Shown: positions 1 through 8,628 of the stretch, piece by piece
Layout: the number at the start of each line of letters is the position of its first letter
How positions within the stretch are numbered: the stretch's first letter is position 1
NCBI RefSeq assembly: GCF_009746625.1
Contig: NZ_VWXL01000014.1
Location: 186,001-250,000, forward strand
Length of the DNA: 64,000 nt
Origin: Caproicibacter fermentans
Lineage (GTDB): Bacteria; Bacillota; Clostridia; Oscillospirales; Acutalibacteraceae
Reading direction: 5' to 3'
Position numbers and translations under genes: made by a program
The notes under the pieces: model-generated
Seen by the model: the letters and a program-made list of their open reading frames with translations, nothing else
What the model was told of the DNA's origin: nothing
Database searches by the model: none

Positions 1-1103
1 TGCCTGGCCTGCAGAGCCAAAATGATATTTTCTCTCACGGACAGTTCCGCGAAGCAGCCGTCCGCTTTTCGGTCGTCCGGCAAAAAGCCCATGCCGGCCT
101 TGATGGAATCAATCGGCGCGTTGATTTTCAGGTCCTTTCCGTGCATCTTTTCCGTCCCGGTCTGCGCCCGGTCCACTCCGTAGATGCAGCGGACCATTTC
201 GCTGCGCCCGCTGCCAAGAAGCCCCGTGACGCCGACGACCTCGCCCTTGCGGATTTCGAAGTCAAAAGGCTTGATGGTTCCTTTGTGGCTCAGATTCCGC
301 GCTTCCACCACCAGTTCTCCTCCGGCAGCCGAGGCTCCCTCCGGCTTGATGGTTGCCAGATCGTCGAAATCCTTGCCCAGCATGGCTGCGACAAGCTGCA
401 TGCGCGGCAGCTCCGCAACGTCATACTCGTTCACGAATTTCCCGTTTCTCATGACGGTGATCCGGTCGCAGACCTCGTACACCTGCTCCAGAAAGTGCGT
501 CACAAAAAGAATGCCGACACCCTTTTTCTTCAGACCGCGCATCAGATGAAACAGTTTTGCAACCTCCGTGTCGTCCAGAGAAGAGGTGGGCTCATCTAAA
601 ATCAGAACCTTGCAGTCCATATCCACCGCGCGCGCGATGGCAACCATCTGTTGAATTGCAAGGGAATAATTTTCCAGGATATTGGTCACGTCCAGGCGGA
701 TTTTTAAGTCGTCCATAATTTTCCGCGCCTTCCGGTTCATGACCTTCCAATCGACCATTCCCAGCTTTGTGCGGGGTTCCCGGCCGATGAACAGATTTTC
801 CGCAACGCTGAGGTTTGGACACAGGTTAACCTCTTGGTACACAGTGGCGATTCCGATTTTTTGTGCCTCCTGTGTGGAATGGTTGAAAATGTTGCCCTCG
901 ATGCCCGCCATGTGGATTTCTCCCGCATCGCGCTCGTAAACGCCGGTCAGGCATTTGATGATCGTTGACTTTCCCGCACCGTTTTCTCCCATCAGCGCAT
1001 GAATCTCGCCCTTCCGCAAAGTCAGCTGCGCATGGTCGAGGGCCACGACGCCTGGAAACGTTTTTGTAATGTCCCGCATTGTAATCAGAATTTGTTCCTC
1101 CAT
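1..1103 (-). CDS. Sugar ABC transporter ATP-binding protein, YtfR-like (partial, C-terminus cut off)
   Basis: Cytoplasmic ATPase of a ribose/galactofuranose-type (CUT2) ABC importer. About 367 residues are present; the C-terminal end lies beyond base 1. The first ABC domain has Walker A GENGAGKST (about residue 39) and Walker B with VLILDEPTSSLD; a second domain starts near residue 260 with the degenerate loop GLLGSGRSE, as usual for this double-ATPase family (about 500 aa). The end reads SVRENIILALQAR, typical of YtfR relatives. Start: ATG at 1103 is seven bases from AGAGGAG; the alternative ATG at 1109 is too close to it. It follows the YtfQ-like binding protein, from which a stem-loop separates it, so it is the second gene of that operon. 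Permease genes are expected beyond the left edge. Confidence 0.9.
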   Translation of the reverse strand, partial: MEEQILITMRDITKTFPGVVALDHAQLTLRKGEIHALMGENGAGKSTIIKCLTGVYERDAGEIHMAGIEGNIFNHSTQEAQKIGIATVYQEVNLCPNLSVAENLFIGREPRTKLGMVDWKVMNRKARKIMDDLKIRLDVTNILENYSLAIQQMVAIARAVDMDCKVLILDEPTSSLDDTEVAKLFHLMRGLKKKGVGILFVTHFLEQVYEVCDRITVMRNGKFVNEYDVAELPRMQLVAAMLGKDFDDLATIKPEGASAAGGELVVEARNLSHKGTIKPFDFEIRKGEVVGVTGLLGSGRSEMVRCIYGVDRAQTGTEKMHGKDLKINAPIDSIKAGMGFLPDDRKADGCFAELSVRENIILALQAR

Positions 1104-1128
1104 GGCCATGCTCCTCTTTCTGTAGTTT

Positions 1129-1163
1129 AAAAGGGTGGCTCCGACGTGAGGGGCCACCCTTTT
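1129..1163 (-). terminator. Stem-loop between binding-protein and ATPase genes
   Basis: Inverted repeat AAAAGGGTGGC / GCCACCCTTTT (1129-1139 with 1153-1163). It lies just after the stop of the binding-protein gene. On the minus strand it is followed only by TTTTAAAC, so it is probably a partial terminator or a 3' end stabiliser that lets the binding protein be made in excess. Confidence 0.6.
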
Positions 1164-1175
1164 CCCGGTCAGCGG

Positions 1176-2282
1176 TTAATAGGCTTTGTCAACAACGTCC
1201 TGCGTTACGTGAATCAGCGGTTCGGTGACGTCATTGCCCGCGTTGTTTGTGTAGGAAATATCAGTCAGGACATCTTCCGACACATACCACGGTTCTTTCA
1301 TGTAAGTTTTCTTTTCAACCGTCTGCCCGGCGGCCAGCTTCGAGATGATGTCGGCGCAGAAAGGTCCCTGCAGCGGATTGCACTGGAAGTCCGCGTTGAT
1401 CTTGCCGGAGAGCACTTCTTTCAGCCCGGCCTTGCAGGCGTCGAAGGAAATCAGGACCACGTCTCCGTCAATTCCGTATTTCACGCCGGCTGCGTTCATG
1501 GCGTCCTCGGCGCCGAACGCTTCGTTATCGTTCTGGCAGACGACCACATTGAACTTGCCCTGATAAGATTTGCAGTAGGATTCCATGACGGACTGCCCGC
1601 CGTCCTGAGTGAAGTTGCCGCTTTGGGAATCAAGGATTTTCCAGCCGTTCGCGTCGGCGTATTTCTTGAAGCCGTTTGTACGGCCGATCTGAGCCGAAGA
1701 ACCGGTGGTGCCCTCGATTACCAGGGCGTTGATTTCCTTAATGCCCTTCTTTTCGGCATAGGCTTTCAGCCATGCTCCGGCGGCCAGTCCTTCGTTTGTG
1801 AATTCGGAGCCTACCCAGGAGACGTACTTGTCGGAATCGTCGATCGTGCGGTCAATGACGATTACGGGAATCCCGGCGCTCTGCGCTTCGGTCAGAACGG
1901 TGTCCCAGCCTGTGGAGACGATTGGGTCAATCACGATGTAATCCACGCCCTGCTGGATGAAGTTGCGGACCGCTTCCAACTGCTTGGCGGAGTTGTTATC
2001 GCAGTCCACGAACTGCAGATCAAATCCTTTATCCTTGGAAAATGCGGCCTGAACGGAATTGGTGGAGGCTGTGCGCCAGTCCGATTCGTGCCCGACCTGC
2101 GCAAAGCCCACGGTAATCAGGTCGCCGCCGGAACTGCCGGCCGGCGCGCCGGCTTCGGAGGAACCAGCCGCCGAAGTACTGTCTTCGGATGCGTTGCTTG
2201 CGGAAGAGCCGCCGGAGTTGCAAGCTGCCAGAGAAAATACCATCGCTAGGGACATTGCGAACGCCAAAAACTTCTTCATCAT
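1176..2282 (-). CDS. Sugar-binding lipoprotein of ABC transporter, YtfQ-like
   Basis: Extracellular substrate-binding lipoprotein of 368 aa for the adjoining YtfR-type importer. The N-terminus has a lipoprotein signal with lipobox LAAC (Cys at about 21), then a Ser/Ala/Gly linker, then a periplasmic-binding-protein fold: VGFAQVGHESDWR near residue 58 is close to the YtfQ start motif, and VIVIDRTID and SFDACKAG are conserved pocket segments. E. coli YtfQ binds galactofuranose, but the ligand here is not proven. The start has a GGGGAGATC-type ribosome site. Transcription probably starts from the promoter at 2422-2450, which gives a leader of about 130 bases. The LacI regulator on the opposite strand is the likely local controller. 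Confidence 0.9.
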   Translation of the reverse strand: MMKKFLAFAMSLAMVFSLAACNSGGSSASNASEDSTSAAGSSEAGAPAGSSGGDLITVGFAQVGHESDWRTASTNSVQAAFSKDKGFDLQFVDCDNNSAKQLEAVRNFIQQGVDYIVIDPIVSTGWDTVLTEAQSAGIPVIVIDRTIDDSDKYVSWVGSEFTNEGLAAGAWLKAYAEKKGIKEINALVIEGTTGSSAQIGRTNGFKKYADANGWKILDSQSGNFTQDGGQSVMESYCKSYQGKFNVVVCQNDNEAFGAEDAMNAAGVKYGIDGDVVLISFDACKAGLKEVLSGKINADFQCNPLQGPFCADIISKLAAGQTVEKKTYMKEPWYVSEDVLTDISYTNNAGNDVTEPLIHVTQDVVDKAY

Positions 2283-2421
2283 GATCTCCCCTTTTTCGTA
2301 ATAATTGTCTTTCCTTTATGTTGACGCGCATTTGCACGCAGGCACGCAGACTTGGGAGAACGAAAGCACGGATATAAATTTTATATAATATTTAGAAAGA
2401 ATATTTTCTTTACTTTAGTTT

Positions 2422-2450
2422 ATTTTAAGCACTTATGAACTAATTGTCAA
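2422..2450 (-). promoter_or_regulatory. Sigma-70-type promoter for the YtfQ-like gene
   Basis: Read on the minus strand: -35 TTGACA (2450-2445), spacer of 17, -10 TAAAAT (2427-2422). The -35 box is a perfect match. The sequence AAGCACTT (2427-2434) touches the -10 box and differs by one base from the AAGCGCTT form of a LacI-type operator core. Confidence 0.7.
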
Positions 2451-2490
2451 TAATTAAAATGGGCGATAGGGATAATTTTATTTAATATGT

Positions 2491-2508
2491 ATATATAGCG
2501 CTTTTATA
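2491..2508. promoter_or_regulatory. Candidate LacI-family operator
   Basis: Imperfect palindrome with the core AGCGCT at 2497-2502 and AT-rich arms, placed between the two divergent promoters. A CG-centred palindrome is the general form of LacI-family operators. Assignment to the neighbouring regulator is inference. Confidence 0.45.
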
Positions 2509-2587
2509 ACTTATGCATTATTTAAATTTAACTTAATTTATTATATCAATTTTTTTATAAATTAATAAATTAATTTAGTTGGATTGC

Positions 2588-2616
2588 TTGATTTTCGGTG
2601 CGTTTTCCCCTATAAT
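2588..2616 (+). promoter_or_regulatory. Sigma-70-type promoter for the LacI-family regulator
   Basis: -35 TTGATT (2588-2593), spacer of 17, -10 TATAAT (2611-2616). Transcription would start near 2623, about 110 bases before the coding region. Confidence 0.7.
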
Positions 2617-2730
2617 AGAATAAAATCAGTCTACAGGCATGCTTCTTCGCGCACTGTCGCAAGGTCCGCCGTGATTGATTCCTCTACTTTTTTCAAATTC
2701 TGCAAGCTTTAATCTTTTCATTACACTCTA

Positions 2731-3798
2731 ATGGGGGTAGAGAAATTGGAGGTCACCGCAAAAAATATCGCCGAAAGACTCGGCGTTTCCGCTTCCGCCG
2801 TTTCCCTTGCCATGAACGGCAAGCCCGGCGTGAGCGTTGCAACCAGAGAGAAAATTCTGGCGGAAGCCGTTCGTATGGGCTATTCGGTTCCCAAAAAGAT
2901 TCTTCCGGCCGCATCGCAGAATATTCGTTATGTGATTTTTCTGGAAGGTGGAGACACCGTGAAGGAAACATCATTTTACTCCATAGTTCTGCAGGGGATT
3001 GAGGCAAGGGCAAAAGAGTACGGATACAATGTCCTGATCAGCTATTTTTATTCGAGCGGCAACTGGGAAGACCAAATCTCAACAATCTGCAAGGACGCCG
3101 CGGGGATTATTATTCTGGCGACCGAAGTGGAGGACAGGCACATCAACAAAGCGTACACGCACGGTCTGGAAAAGCAGGTGATCCCCATCGTCCTGGTGGA
3201 TAACGCAACCAGCATGGTGGACGTGGACTGCGTGGTTTCCGATAATCTTCGCGGTGCCTATCAGGCAGTCACGTATCTGTTTGAGAAAGGACATCCCGAC
3301 GTCGGCTATCTGCGGTCAAAAAGCCGCATTGACAATTTCAACGAGCGGCAGGCCGGCGTTTTGAAAGCGCGAAAAGAACGGGAAATCGACAGTCTGGCCC
3401 CCCTTCAGTCAATCGATGTCGGCATTTCCTCCGAGCAGGCCTATTACGACATGTGCGCCTGGCTGGATGCGGGAGGGAAACCGCTCTCGGCTTTTTTTGC
3501 GGACAACGATATTATCGCAGCCGCTTGCATCCGAGCGCTGAAATCCAGAGGGTACCGCATTCCGCAGGATGTTTCGGTCATCGGCTTTGACGACATGCCG
3601 GTCTGCACCATGATTGACCCAACGCTTACCACGATCCGCGTGATGAAAGAACAACTTGGAATGACCGCGATGGAAATTCTTCATCAAAGAATCACGAACG
3701 GAGAATACACGTTGGCCGACCGGAGGGTCGGCGTTTATCGCATCACGATTTCGACACACCTTGTGGAACGGGAGAGCGTTGTGGCTTACCGCACGTAA
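2731..3798 (+). CDS. LacI-family transcriptional regulator
   Basis: DNA-binding repressor of 355 aa (350 if the later start is used). The N-terminal helix-turn-helix reads VTAKNIAERLGVSASAVSLA, with the hinge region after it, followed by a periplasmic-binding-protein-like ligand domain with VIGFDDMPVCTMIDPTLTTI near the end, as in the GalR/LacI family. Start: ATG 2731 has no ribosome site; TTG 2746 is preceded by GGGGGTAGAG at a fair distance and would give a protein starting MEVTAK, so the true start may be 2746. It is divergent from the YtfQ-type transporter, which it probably controls in response to the transported sugar. The ligand is unknown. Confidence 0.88.
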   Translation: MGVEKLEVTAKNIAERLGVSASAVSLAMNGKPGVSVATREKILAEAVRMGYSVPKKILPAASQNIRYVIFLEGGDTVKETSFYSIVLQGIEARAKEYGYNVLISYFYSSGNWEDQISTICKDAAGIIILATEVEDRHINKAYTHGLEKQVIPIVLVDNATSMVDVDCVVSDNLRGAYQAVTYLFEKGHPDVGYLRSKSRIDNFNERQAGVLKARKEREIDSLAPLQSIDVGISSEQAYYDMCAWLDAGGKPLSAFFADNDIIAAACIRALKSRGYRIPQDVSVIGFDDMPVCTMIDPTLTTIRVMKEQLGMTAMEILHQRITNGEYTLADRRVGVYRITISTHLVERESVVAYRT

Positions 3799-4110
3799 TA
3801 CGGGAGAAATCCATTCCCCCGAAAGGACACAACCTTTTTAGACACATGGGTCTGCTATCGGGCAGGTATTGGTTGCTGTTATAATTAAGCAATAAAAAGC
3901 AGAGAGCCGTCAGATTTTTCTGATGGCTCTCTGCTTATGTTATTTGATAGAACAATATGCCTGAAACATTTTCTGGTTCGCACTGAAAGACGGCTGTTCC
4001 GCTATTCGGAAAAATCATTCGAACTGCAACGGATATTGTGGTAGAATAAACTAGGAGAAAGTTTCCTGCGGAAAGCAAACGAAGCGGCTCTTTGACAGAG
4101 GAGGGCTTTT
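3799..4110. other. Gene-free stretch after the LacI regulator
   Basis: This 312-base gap holds the hairpin at 3897-3936 and the promoter region of the AraC-type gene. A possible -10 (TAGAAT near 4042) has no good -35 partner. No small gene or structured RNA was recognised. Confidence 0.5.
3897..3936 (+). terminator. Hairpin terminator after the LacI regulator
   Basis: Long near-perfect hairpin, AAGCAGAGAGCCGTCAGA against TCTGATGGCTCTCTGCTT with a TTT(T) loop and one G-T pair. The plus-strand T-run is weak (TATGTTATTT); the minus-strand side has a better one (TTTTTATT). It most likely ends the regulator transcript. Confidence 0.65.
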
Positions 4111-4968
4111 ATGATTATTGACGGGTTCCATGAGAAGAAAATTTTTGATAATAGTTATCCGTTCCGAATGCTTGTCAATCAGAATGTCAATTTTTCCTAT
4201 CCGCCGCACTGGCATAATGCGCTGGAATTAATTTATGTGCTGAAAAATGACTTTTTCGTTATGGTGAATTCAAAAAAATATAAATTAAAAGAGAAAGATA
4301 TTCTTTATATTCCTGGCGGCGATATTCATGAATTCTGCAGCGAAACGGAGACCGGGGCGAGGATCTTTATTAATTTTGAATTTTCCAACTTGAATTCCTA
4401 CGTCAATCTGGAAAGACTTTACACGCAGCTGCTTGACGTGCGGCTGATCACACCGGAAGACGGGGATCTCTATTCGCAAATAGAAACGGAGATTCAGAAA
4501 ATTTTGAAGGAGCAGCAGATTGGAGGAATCGCGGACGAATTGTATTACACGGCGCGTATGCTGGATATTCTGGTTCTTCTGTGCCGGTGCGTCCCCGCTT
4601 CGGTCAATCTCGGAAATATGAAAAACGGCAACAGAAATGTCGGTCTTGATAAAATCGGAAAATCATTGGCATATATTGAAAAAAACTACACGGAGGACAT
4701 CAGACTGAAAGACATTGCCCATGCCGCCGGGTTCAGCGAATATTATTTTTCGCGGCTGTTCAAGGAAATCACGGAGAAAAATTTTCATCAGTATCTGAAC
4801 GAATACAGGATCAAGAAGGCGGAGGTGCTGATGATGGACCCGAATTACACGGTGTCCGAGGCCGCCTACGCCGTGGGCTTCAGCAGCATTTCCACATTCG
4901 ACCGGGTGTTCCGCGGGATGAAGGGCTGTTCCCCAAGGGATTTTCGAAAGCTGCATACCGGGATATAA
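4111..4968 (+). CDS. AraC-family transcriptional regulator with N-terminal cupin domain
   Basis: Regulator of 285 aa. The N-terminal sugar-sensing cupin has YPPHWHNALELIYVL near residue 30 and LYIPGGDIHEFCS near 68. The C-terminal AraC domain has two helix-turn-helix units: IRLKDIAHAAGFSEYYFSRL near 197 and TVSEAAYAVGFSSISTFDRV near 248, ending with the family signature region GCSPRDFRKL. The start has AGAGGAGGG upstream. It converges with the ABC transporter operon, and the two share one terminator. Such regulators usually activate the neighbouring transporter and hydrolase genes in response to an oligosaccharide, so it is the likely activator of the 5-10.8 kb locus. Confidence 0.88.
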   Translation: MIIDGFHEKKIFDNSYPFRMLVNQNVNFSYPPHWHNALELIYVLKNDFFVMVNSKKYKLKEKDILYIPGGDIHEFCSETETGARIFINFEFSNLNSYVNLERLYTQLLDVRLITPEDGDLYSQIETEIQKILKEQQIGGIADELYYTARMLDILVLLCRCVPASVNLGNMKNGNRNVGLDKIGKSLAYIEKNYTEDIRLKDIAHAAGFSEYYFSRLFKEITEKNFHQYLNEYRIKKAEVLMMDPNYTVSEAAYAVGFSSISTFDRVFRGMKGCSPRDFRKLHTGI

Positions 4969-4970
4969 TG

Positions 4971-5009
4971 AACTTCCCCCGCCGCAGGTTCTCTGCGGCG
5001 GGGGAAGTT
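4971..5009. terminator. Bidirectional terminator between AraC gene and ABC operon
   Basis: 17-bp perfect stem AACTTCCCCCGCCGCAG / CTGCGGCGGGGGAAGTT with a five-base loop, between two convergent genes. T-runs on either side are short, but the stem is very stable. Confidence 0.8.
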
Positions 5010-5036
5010 TGTATAGGAAGAAAGTGAAAAGGAAGA

Positions 5037-5903
5037 TTAACCTTTTATCGCGCCTGCAATCACGCTCTTTTGGATCTGGTTGCTGAACATCAGGTAGATG
5101 ATCAGCGTGGGGACCGTGGCGATGACAAGGCCGGCCCCGATCGGCCCCCACTGGGTGCCCTGCTGGCCGGAAAGCGACATAATGCCGACCGTGAGGGTCT
5201 TTATTTTGTCGGCGCTGATAAAAGTATTCGCAAACATCAGTTCGTTCCAGGAGGAAAGAAAAGTAAAAATGGCGACGGTCGCGATTGCAGGGCGGACCAG
5301 GGGCAGAGAAATGTAATAAAATATGCGGTAGATGCCGCAGCCGTCCAGACAGGCGGACTCTTCCAGTTCCTTCGGGATATTCTGCAAAAAGCCGACCAGA
5401 ATAAAGATTCCCATCGGCAAAGCGAACGCAACATAGGGCAGGATAATGGAAAAATAACTGTTGAGCAGATTCATGTTCTTTAAAACAATGAACAGCGGCA
5501 GGAGTGTGGCGTGAAGGGGGACCATCATACCGAGAAGGATATAAGTCAGAAAAAGATGGTTCCATCTCCAGTGCATCCGCACGATGGCATACGCGGAGGT
5601 CGTCAGCAAGATGGTAGAAATGATAATGGTAGCCCCCGTTACGATGACGCTGTTCAGAAGGTAAACGGCGACGTTTCCGCTTGTCAGCACCGTAAAGTAA
5701 TTGGAAAATCTCCAGACTTTCGGGATCCCCATGGCGTTTCCGCTGTAAATTTCATTGTTGTTCTTAAAAGAGAAAAGGAAAAGCCAAATCAGCGGATAAA
5801 CCTGTATCAGCGTATACAGCCCCAGAAAAGCGAACAGGACAATCGAAGAGGCTTTGACTTTCTTCTGTTTTTTTAGTGCAGGATGGTCGGAATGTATTTT
5901 CAT
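5037..5903 (-). CDS. Carbohydrate ABC transporter permease, MalG type
   Basis: Inner membrane permease of 288 aa with six predicted membrane segments. It carries the MalG-type cytoplasmic loop ELEESACLDGCGIYRIF (EAA-like motif), which contacts the ATPase. Start choice: ATG at 5903 is four bases from GGTGAT, which pairs with the end of 16S rRNA; a GTG at 5915 in frame has no such site. The gene follows the MalF-type permease at 12 bases. No ATPase gene lies in this operon, which is common for CUT1 systems in Firmicutes that share an MsmK-type ATPase encoded elsewhere. Confidence 0.9.
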   Translation of the reverse strand: MKIHSDHPALKKQKKVKASSIVLFAFLGLYTLIQVYPLIWLFLFSFKNNNEIYSGNAMGIPKVWRFSNYFTVLTSGNVAVYLLNSVIVTGATIIISTILLTTSAYAIVRMHWRWNHLFLTYILLGMMVPLHATLLPLFIVLKNMNLLNSYFSIILPYVAFALPMGIFILVGFLQNIPKELEESACLDGCGIYRIFYYISLPLVRPAIATVAIFTFLSSWNELMFANTFISADKIKTLTVGIMSLSGQQGTQWGPIGAGLVIATVPTLIIYLMFSNQIQKSVIAGAIKG

Positions 5904-5915
5904 ATGTATCACCAC

Positions 5916-6803
5916 TTAAGCTTCGTCTTGGTCGTTGCTGAAGAGCCTTTTGATTACCAGTGTGAACACAAGGCATTCCGCAATGATAAAAATGGCCATT
6001 GCGCTGCCGTATCCGTATTGATAGCGGGAAAAAATGGTCGTGTACATTAAAGTAGTGGGAACTTCCGTAGAATGCAGCGGACCGCCGCCCGTCATGACGT
6101 AGATCAGGTCAAACGCCTTAAACGACCCGGTGACGGCAAAGATGATACAAACGCAAAGGATTGATTTCATCAGAGGAATTGTAATATGAAAAGCGATTTT
6201 CAACTCGCTGGCCCCGTCGATGCGCGCCGCTTCGTAAATGTCCGGCGAAATCGATTTTGCGCCGGCGTACAGCAGCAGCATATGGTATCCGACGTACTGC
6301 CACAGCATGGCGGCGAAAACACAGGCCAGGGCGGTTTTTGAGTCGGCCAGCCAGGCGTTTGTAAGGGAATCGAGGCCGACGGCCCTTAGAACCCCGTTGA
6401 GCATTCCGTAATCGGAATTGTAGATTTTCATCCATAATTGCCCGATTACGACCGTGGAGATTATGACCGGGATGAAGTACACCGTTCTGAAAAAACGTTC
6501 CCCTTTGATTCCTCTTGCGAGGATCAGCGCCAACAGCAGCGAAATCGGGAGCTGGATGCCGACCGAGATCAGGGCCAAAACCAGAGAGTTGGCAACCGAC
6601 TGCAAAAAGCCGTCGGTATTGTTAACAAACAGATTTTTATAATTTGTAAATCCGACGAATACCCCTTTAGAAAAGCCGTCCCAGTCCAGGGTGCTGTAAT
6701 GGATCGAGAAAAAAATGGGTAAAACGACAATGATCGTAAAAAGGAGGAATGTTGGAAAAGTGAAAAGAAAAATTGCTTTTTTATCGCGCAGCATTTTTTC
6801 CAT
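5916..6803 (-). CDS. Carbohydrate ABC transporter permease, MalF type
   Basis: Inner membrane permease of 295 aa, partner of the MalG-type protein. It shows six hydrophobic segments and the EAA loop YEAARIDGASELKIAF near residue 190. Start at 6803 with AAGAAGG upstream. It lies between the sugar-binding protein gene and the second permease, so the order is binding protein, MalF type, MalG type, the standard CUT1 arrangement. Confidence 0.9.
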   Translation of the reverse strand: MEKMLRDKKAIFLFTFPTFLLFTIIVVLPIFFSIHYSTLDWDGFSKGVFVGFTNYKNLFVNNTDGFLQSVANSLVLALISVGIQLPISLLLALILARGIKGERFFRTVYFIPVIISTVVIGQLWMKIYNSDYGMLNGVLRAVGLDSLTNAWLADSKTALACVFAAMLWQYVGYHMLLLYAGAKSISPDIYEAARIDGASELKIAFHITIPLMKSILCVCIIFAVTGSFKAFDLIYVMTGGGPLHSTEVPTTLMYTTIFSRYQYGYGSAMAIFIIAECLVFTLVIKRLFSNDQDEA

Positions 6804-6860
6804 GATGATCAGCCTTCTTTCCTGAATCTTTCACAGCGGGCATTTTTTAGTAAAGAAAGG

Positions 6861-6896
6861 GATTTTCCCTGTTAAGTTTGCATAACAGGGAAAATC
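6861..6896 (-). terminator. Stem-loop between binding-protein and permease genes
   Basis: Perfect 14-bp stem GATTTTCCCTGTTA / TAACAGGGAAAATC with an eight-base loop, 21 bases after the binding-protein stop. It has no strong T-run on the minus strand. Likely a leaky terminator or RNA stabiliser that keeps the binding protein in excess over the permeases. Confidence 0.65.
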
Positions 6897-6917
6897 GGAC
6901 TTTTCCGTCGGGCAGAT

Positions 6918-8243
6918 TCAGGACTTGTTGACTTTTTGCTGCATTTGTTTGGCAAAATCCTGCGGGGAAATTTGTTTTCCGAACAGGCTCTGCACAAGAT
7001 CCAGATGGGTCTGCGCGTCGTCCCCGGTCAGATACAGGTCCCAGGCGGGGACGCTGCCGGTCGAGCCCTTGACGATATTTTCCATGATTTCTTTGGACAG
7101 CGGATCGATTTTTGACTGGTCGAGACTGTCGTACTTCCATTCAGGCAGACCGCCGCCCGTCAGATACATGCCGCTTGAAAATTCGGAGGCGAGGTATTTG
7201 ATAGCCTGAACGGCTTCGTCCTTATGTTTGCTGTTCGCACTGACGCACAGGGCGTCGGCGCCGCCGCCGAGGTATTCGGTATCTGTCCCTTTCGCGCCCG
7301 CGATCGTCGGGAATTTCACCGCGCTGACCTTTCCCTTCAGGGAATCGTCGATGACCTGCGCGTCAAAGTTGCCGCCGAAATACATCGGGATTTTGCCTTG
7401 GGTAAACATTGCGACGGATTCGTCGCGCGTGACGCCCAGGACATCCTTAGGGAACGCCCCCGCGTCCACCAGGTCCTGCAGCTTCTGCGCCGCCTCGGCA
7501 AACGCCGTCTGATCGTAGGACTCCTTCTTGTTCAGGGCGTCCAGGCAGAGCTGAGCGCCGCCCTCGCGGAGCGCAATCATGTCGTAATACCACATGCCGG
7601 GCCATTCGTCTTTTTCTCCGACCGTCATCGGCGTAATCCCTTTTGATTTGAATGTTTTGACCGCGGTCAGCAATTCGTCAAAGGTGGTCGGTACCTTGAC
7701 ACCGTTCTGCTCGAACAAATCGTTGTTTACATAGAGAGCGCCGGCCTGCTGATTGTAAGTAAGCCCGTATACTTTTCCGTCAAAAGTGATGTTGGTCAGC
7801 GCGCCGGACAGCAACTTGTCCTTTGTGCCGTCGTTCAGATAATCGTCGAGGGGAAGAATCTTTCCCGCTTTGACAAAGGGCTCGGTGAAGCCGCCGGCCC
7901 AGGTGTAGATGATGTCCGGGGCGCTGTCCGCCGCAATCGCGGTTTTGATTTTTGTTTTGTAGGCGTTGTTTTCGGTGGAACTTGCTTCAATCTGGATATT
8001 CGGGTGATCCGAATTCCACTGCTTAATGGTATTCTCCATGGTGTGCTGGGTGTCGTTCGTGTAGTTGTTCCAAAATGTCAGCGTGATTTTTTCAGCGGGG
8101 GCCGACTGAGAAGCCGTCCCTGCCTGCGACGAATTTTCCGTGCTTTGCGCGCTGCTGGCGTTTGGGGAACCGGCACATGCGGTAACCGTTGTCAATAAGA
8201 CGGACAAACTCAGTATGCCAGCGAAAAGATGCTTTGCCTTCAT
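6918..8243 (-). CDS. Extracellular sugar-binding lipoprotein (CUT1 family 1)
   Basis: Substrate-binding lipoprotein of 441 aa. Signal peptide with lipobox VTAC (Cys at about 23), then a Ser-rich linker and a large binding domain with ITLTFWNNYTNDTQHTMEN near 53 and the family motif GKIPMYFGGNFD near 288. The start has AAGGAGGAG upstream. It feeds the two permeases downstream. The nearby family 3 glycoside hydrolase suggests the ligand is a short beta-linked gluco- or xylo-oligosaccharide; this is inference. Confidence 0.9.
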   Translation of the reverse strand: MKAKHLFAGILSLSVLLTTVTACAGSPNASSAQSTENSSQAGTASQSAPAEKITLTFWNNYTNDTQHTMENTIKQWNSDHPNIQIEASSTENNAYKTKIKTAIAADSAPDIIYTWAGGFTEPFVKAGKILPLDDYLNDGTKDKLLSGALTNITFDGKVYGLTYNQQAGALYVNNDLFEQNGVKVPTTFDELLTAVKTFKSKGITPMTVGEKDEWPGMWYYDMIALREGGAQLCLDALNKKESYDQTAFAEAAQKLQDLVDAGAFPKDVLGVTRDESVAMFTQGKIPMYFGGNFDAQVIDDSLKGKVSAVKFPTIAGAKGTDTEYLGGGADALCVSANSKHKDEAVQAIKYLASEFSSGMYLTGGGLPEWKYDSLDQSKIDPLSKEIMENIVKGSTGSVPAWDLYLTGDDAQTHLDLVQSLFGKQISPQDFAKQMQQKVNKS

Positions 8244-8628
8244 AATTTCTCCTCCTTAAAATAAGTCCGAATCAAAAAAGGCGGGACACGAAAGATTCTC
8301 GGCCTTTTTCTGATTAAGCGGCGTGTTGCAAAAGTGGTCACATTTATAGATTTGTTCCGGCCGAATTATTTGGCCTGAACGAAATATAGCAAAGGCATTA
8401 AAAATGATTTATCAGTTTTTAATTAAAAGAAGACGCAAACAACGCAAATATTATTTAATTGCTCTAATGCCTTTCGTGAACATTATAAAAAGGTTCTTTC
8501 TTTTGTTCAATACGCTTTGCCAAATAGAGCAAAAAATGAGCAAAAATCGGCAAGGGCTGATAAGACTAGCACCTCTCAAAACGATAAGATAATATCAAAC
8601 GCTGCAATTACAAATTTGGAGGCATTCC
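8244..8628. promoter_or_regulatory. Divergent control region of the oligosaccharide locus
   Basis: 385 bases between the binding-protein gene and the hydrolase gene. The 10-mer TAATGCCTTT occurs twice, in opposite orientation: minus strand at 8400-8391, two bases before a TATATT -10 (8388-8383), and plus strand at 8465-8474, nine bases before TATAAA. Neither promoter has a good -35 box, which fits activation by the AraC protein. An inverted repeat TTCCGGCC/GGCCTGAA (8355-8379) covers the expected minus-strand transcription start. A short plus-strand frame here (8404-8592) lacks a ribosome site and is not called. Confidence 0.5.

Larger units (their letters stand above)
2283..2730. promoter_or_regulatory. 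Divergent control region of the YtfQ-type transporter and LacI regulator
   Basis: This 448-base gap is strongly AT-rich from about 2360 to 2580 and holds no convincing reading frame. It contains a minus-strand promoter for the transporter (2422-2450), a plus-strand promoter for the regulator (2588-2616) and, between them, AGCGCT-centred palindromic sites that fit LacI-family operators. Both genes therefore have long untranslated leaders. No riboswitch fold was recognised in either leader. Confidence 0.65.

Noticed and set aside
8404-8592. Plus-strand frame of 62 codons between the divergent oligosaccharide genes
   Set aside because: AT-rich, Lys/Arg/Phe-biased product, no ribosome site, and it covers the promoter region.
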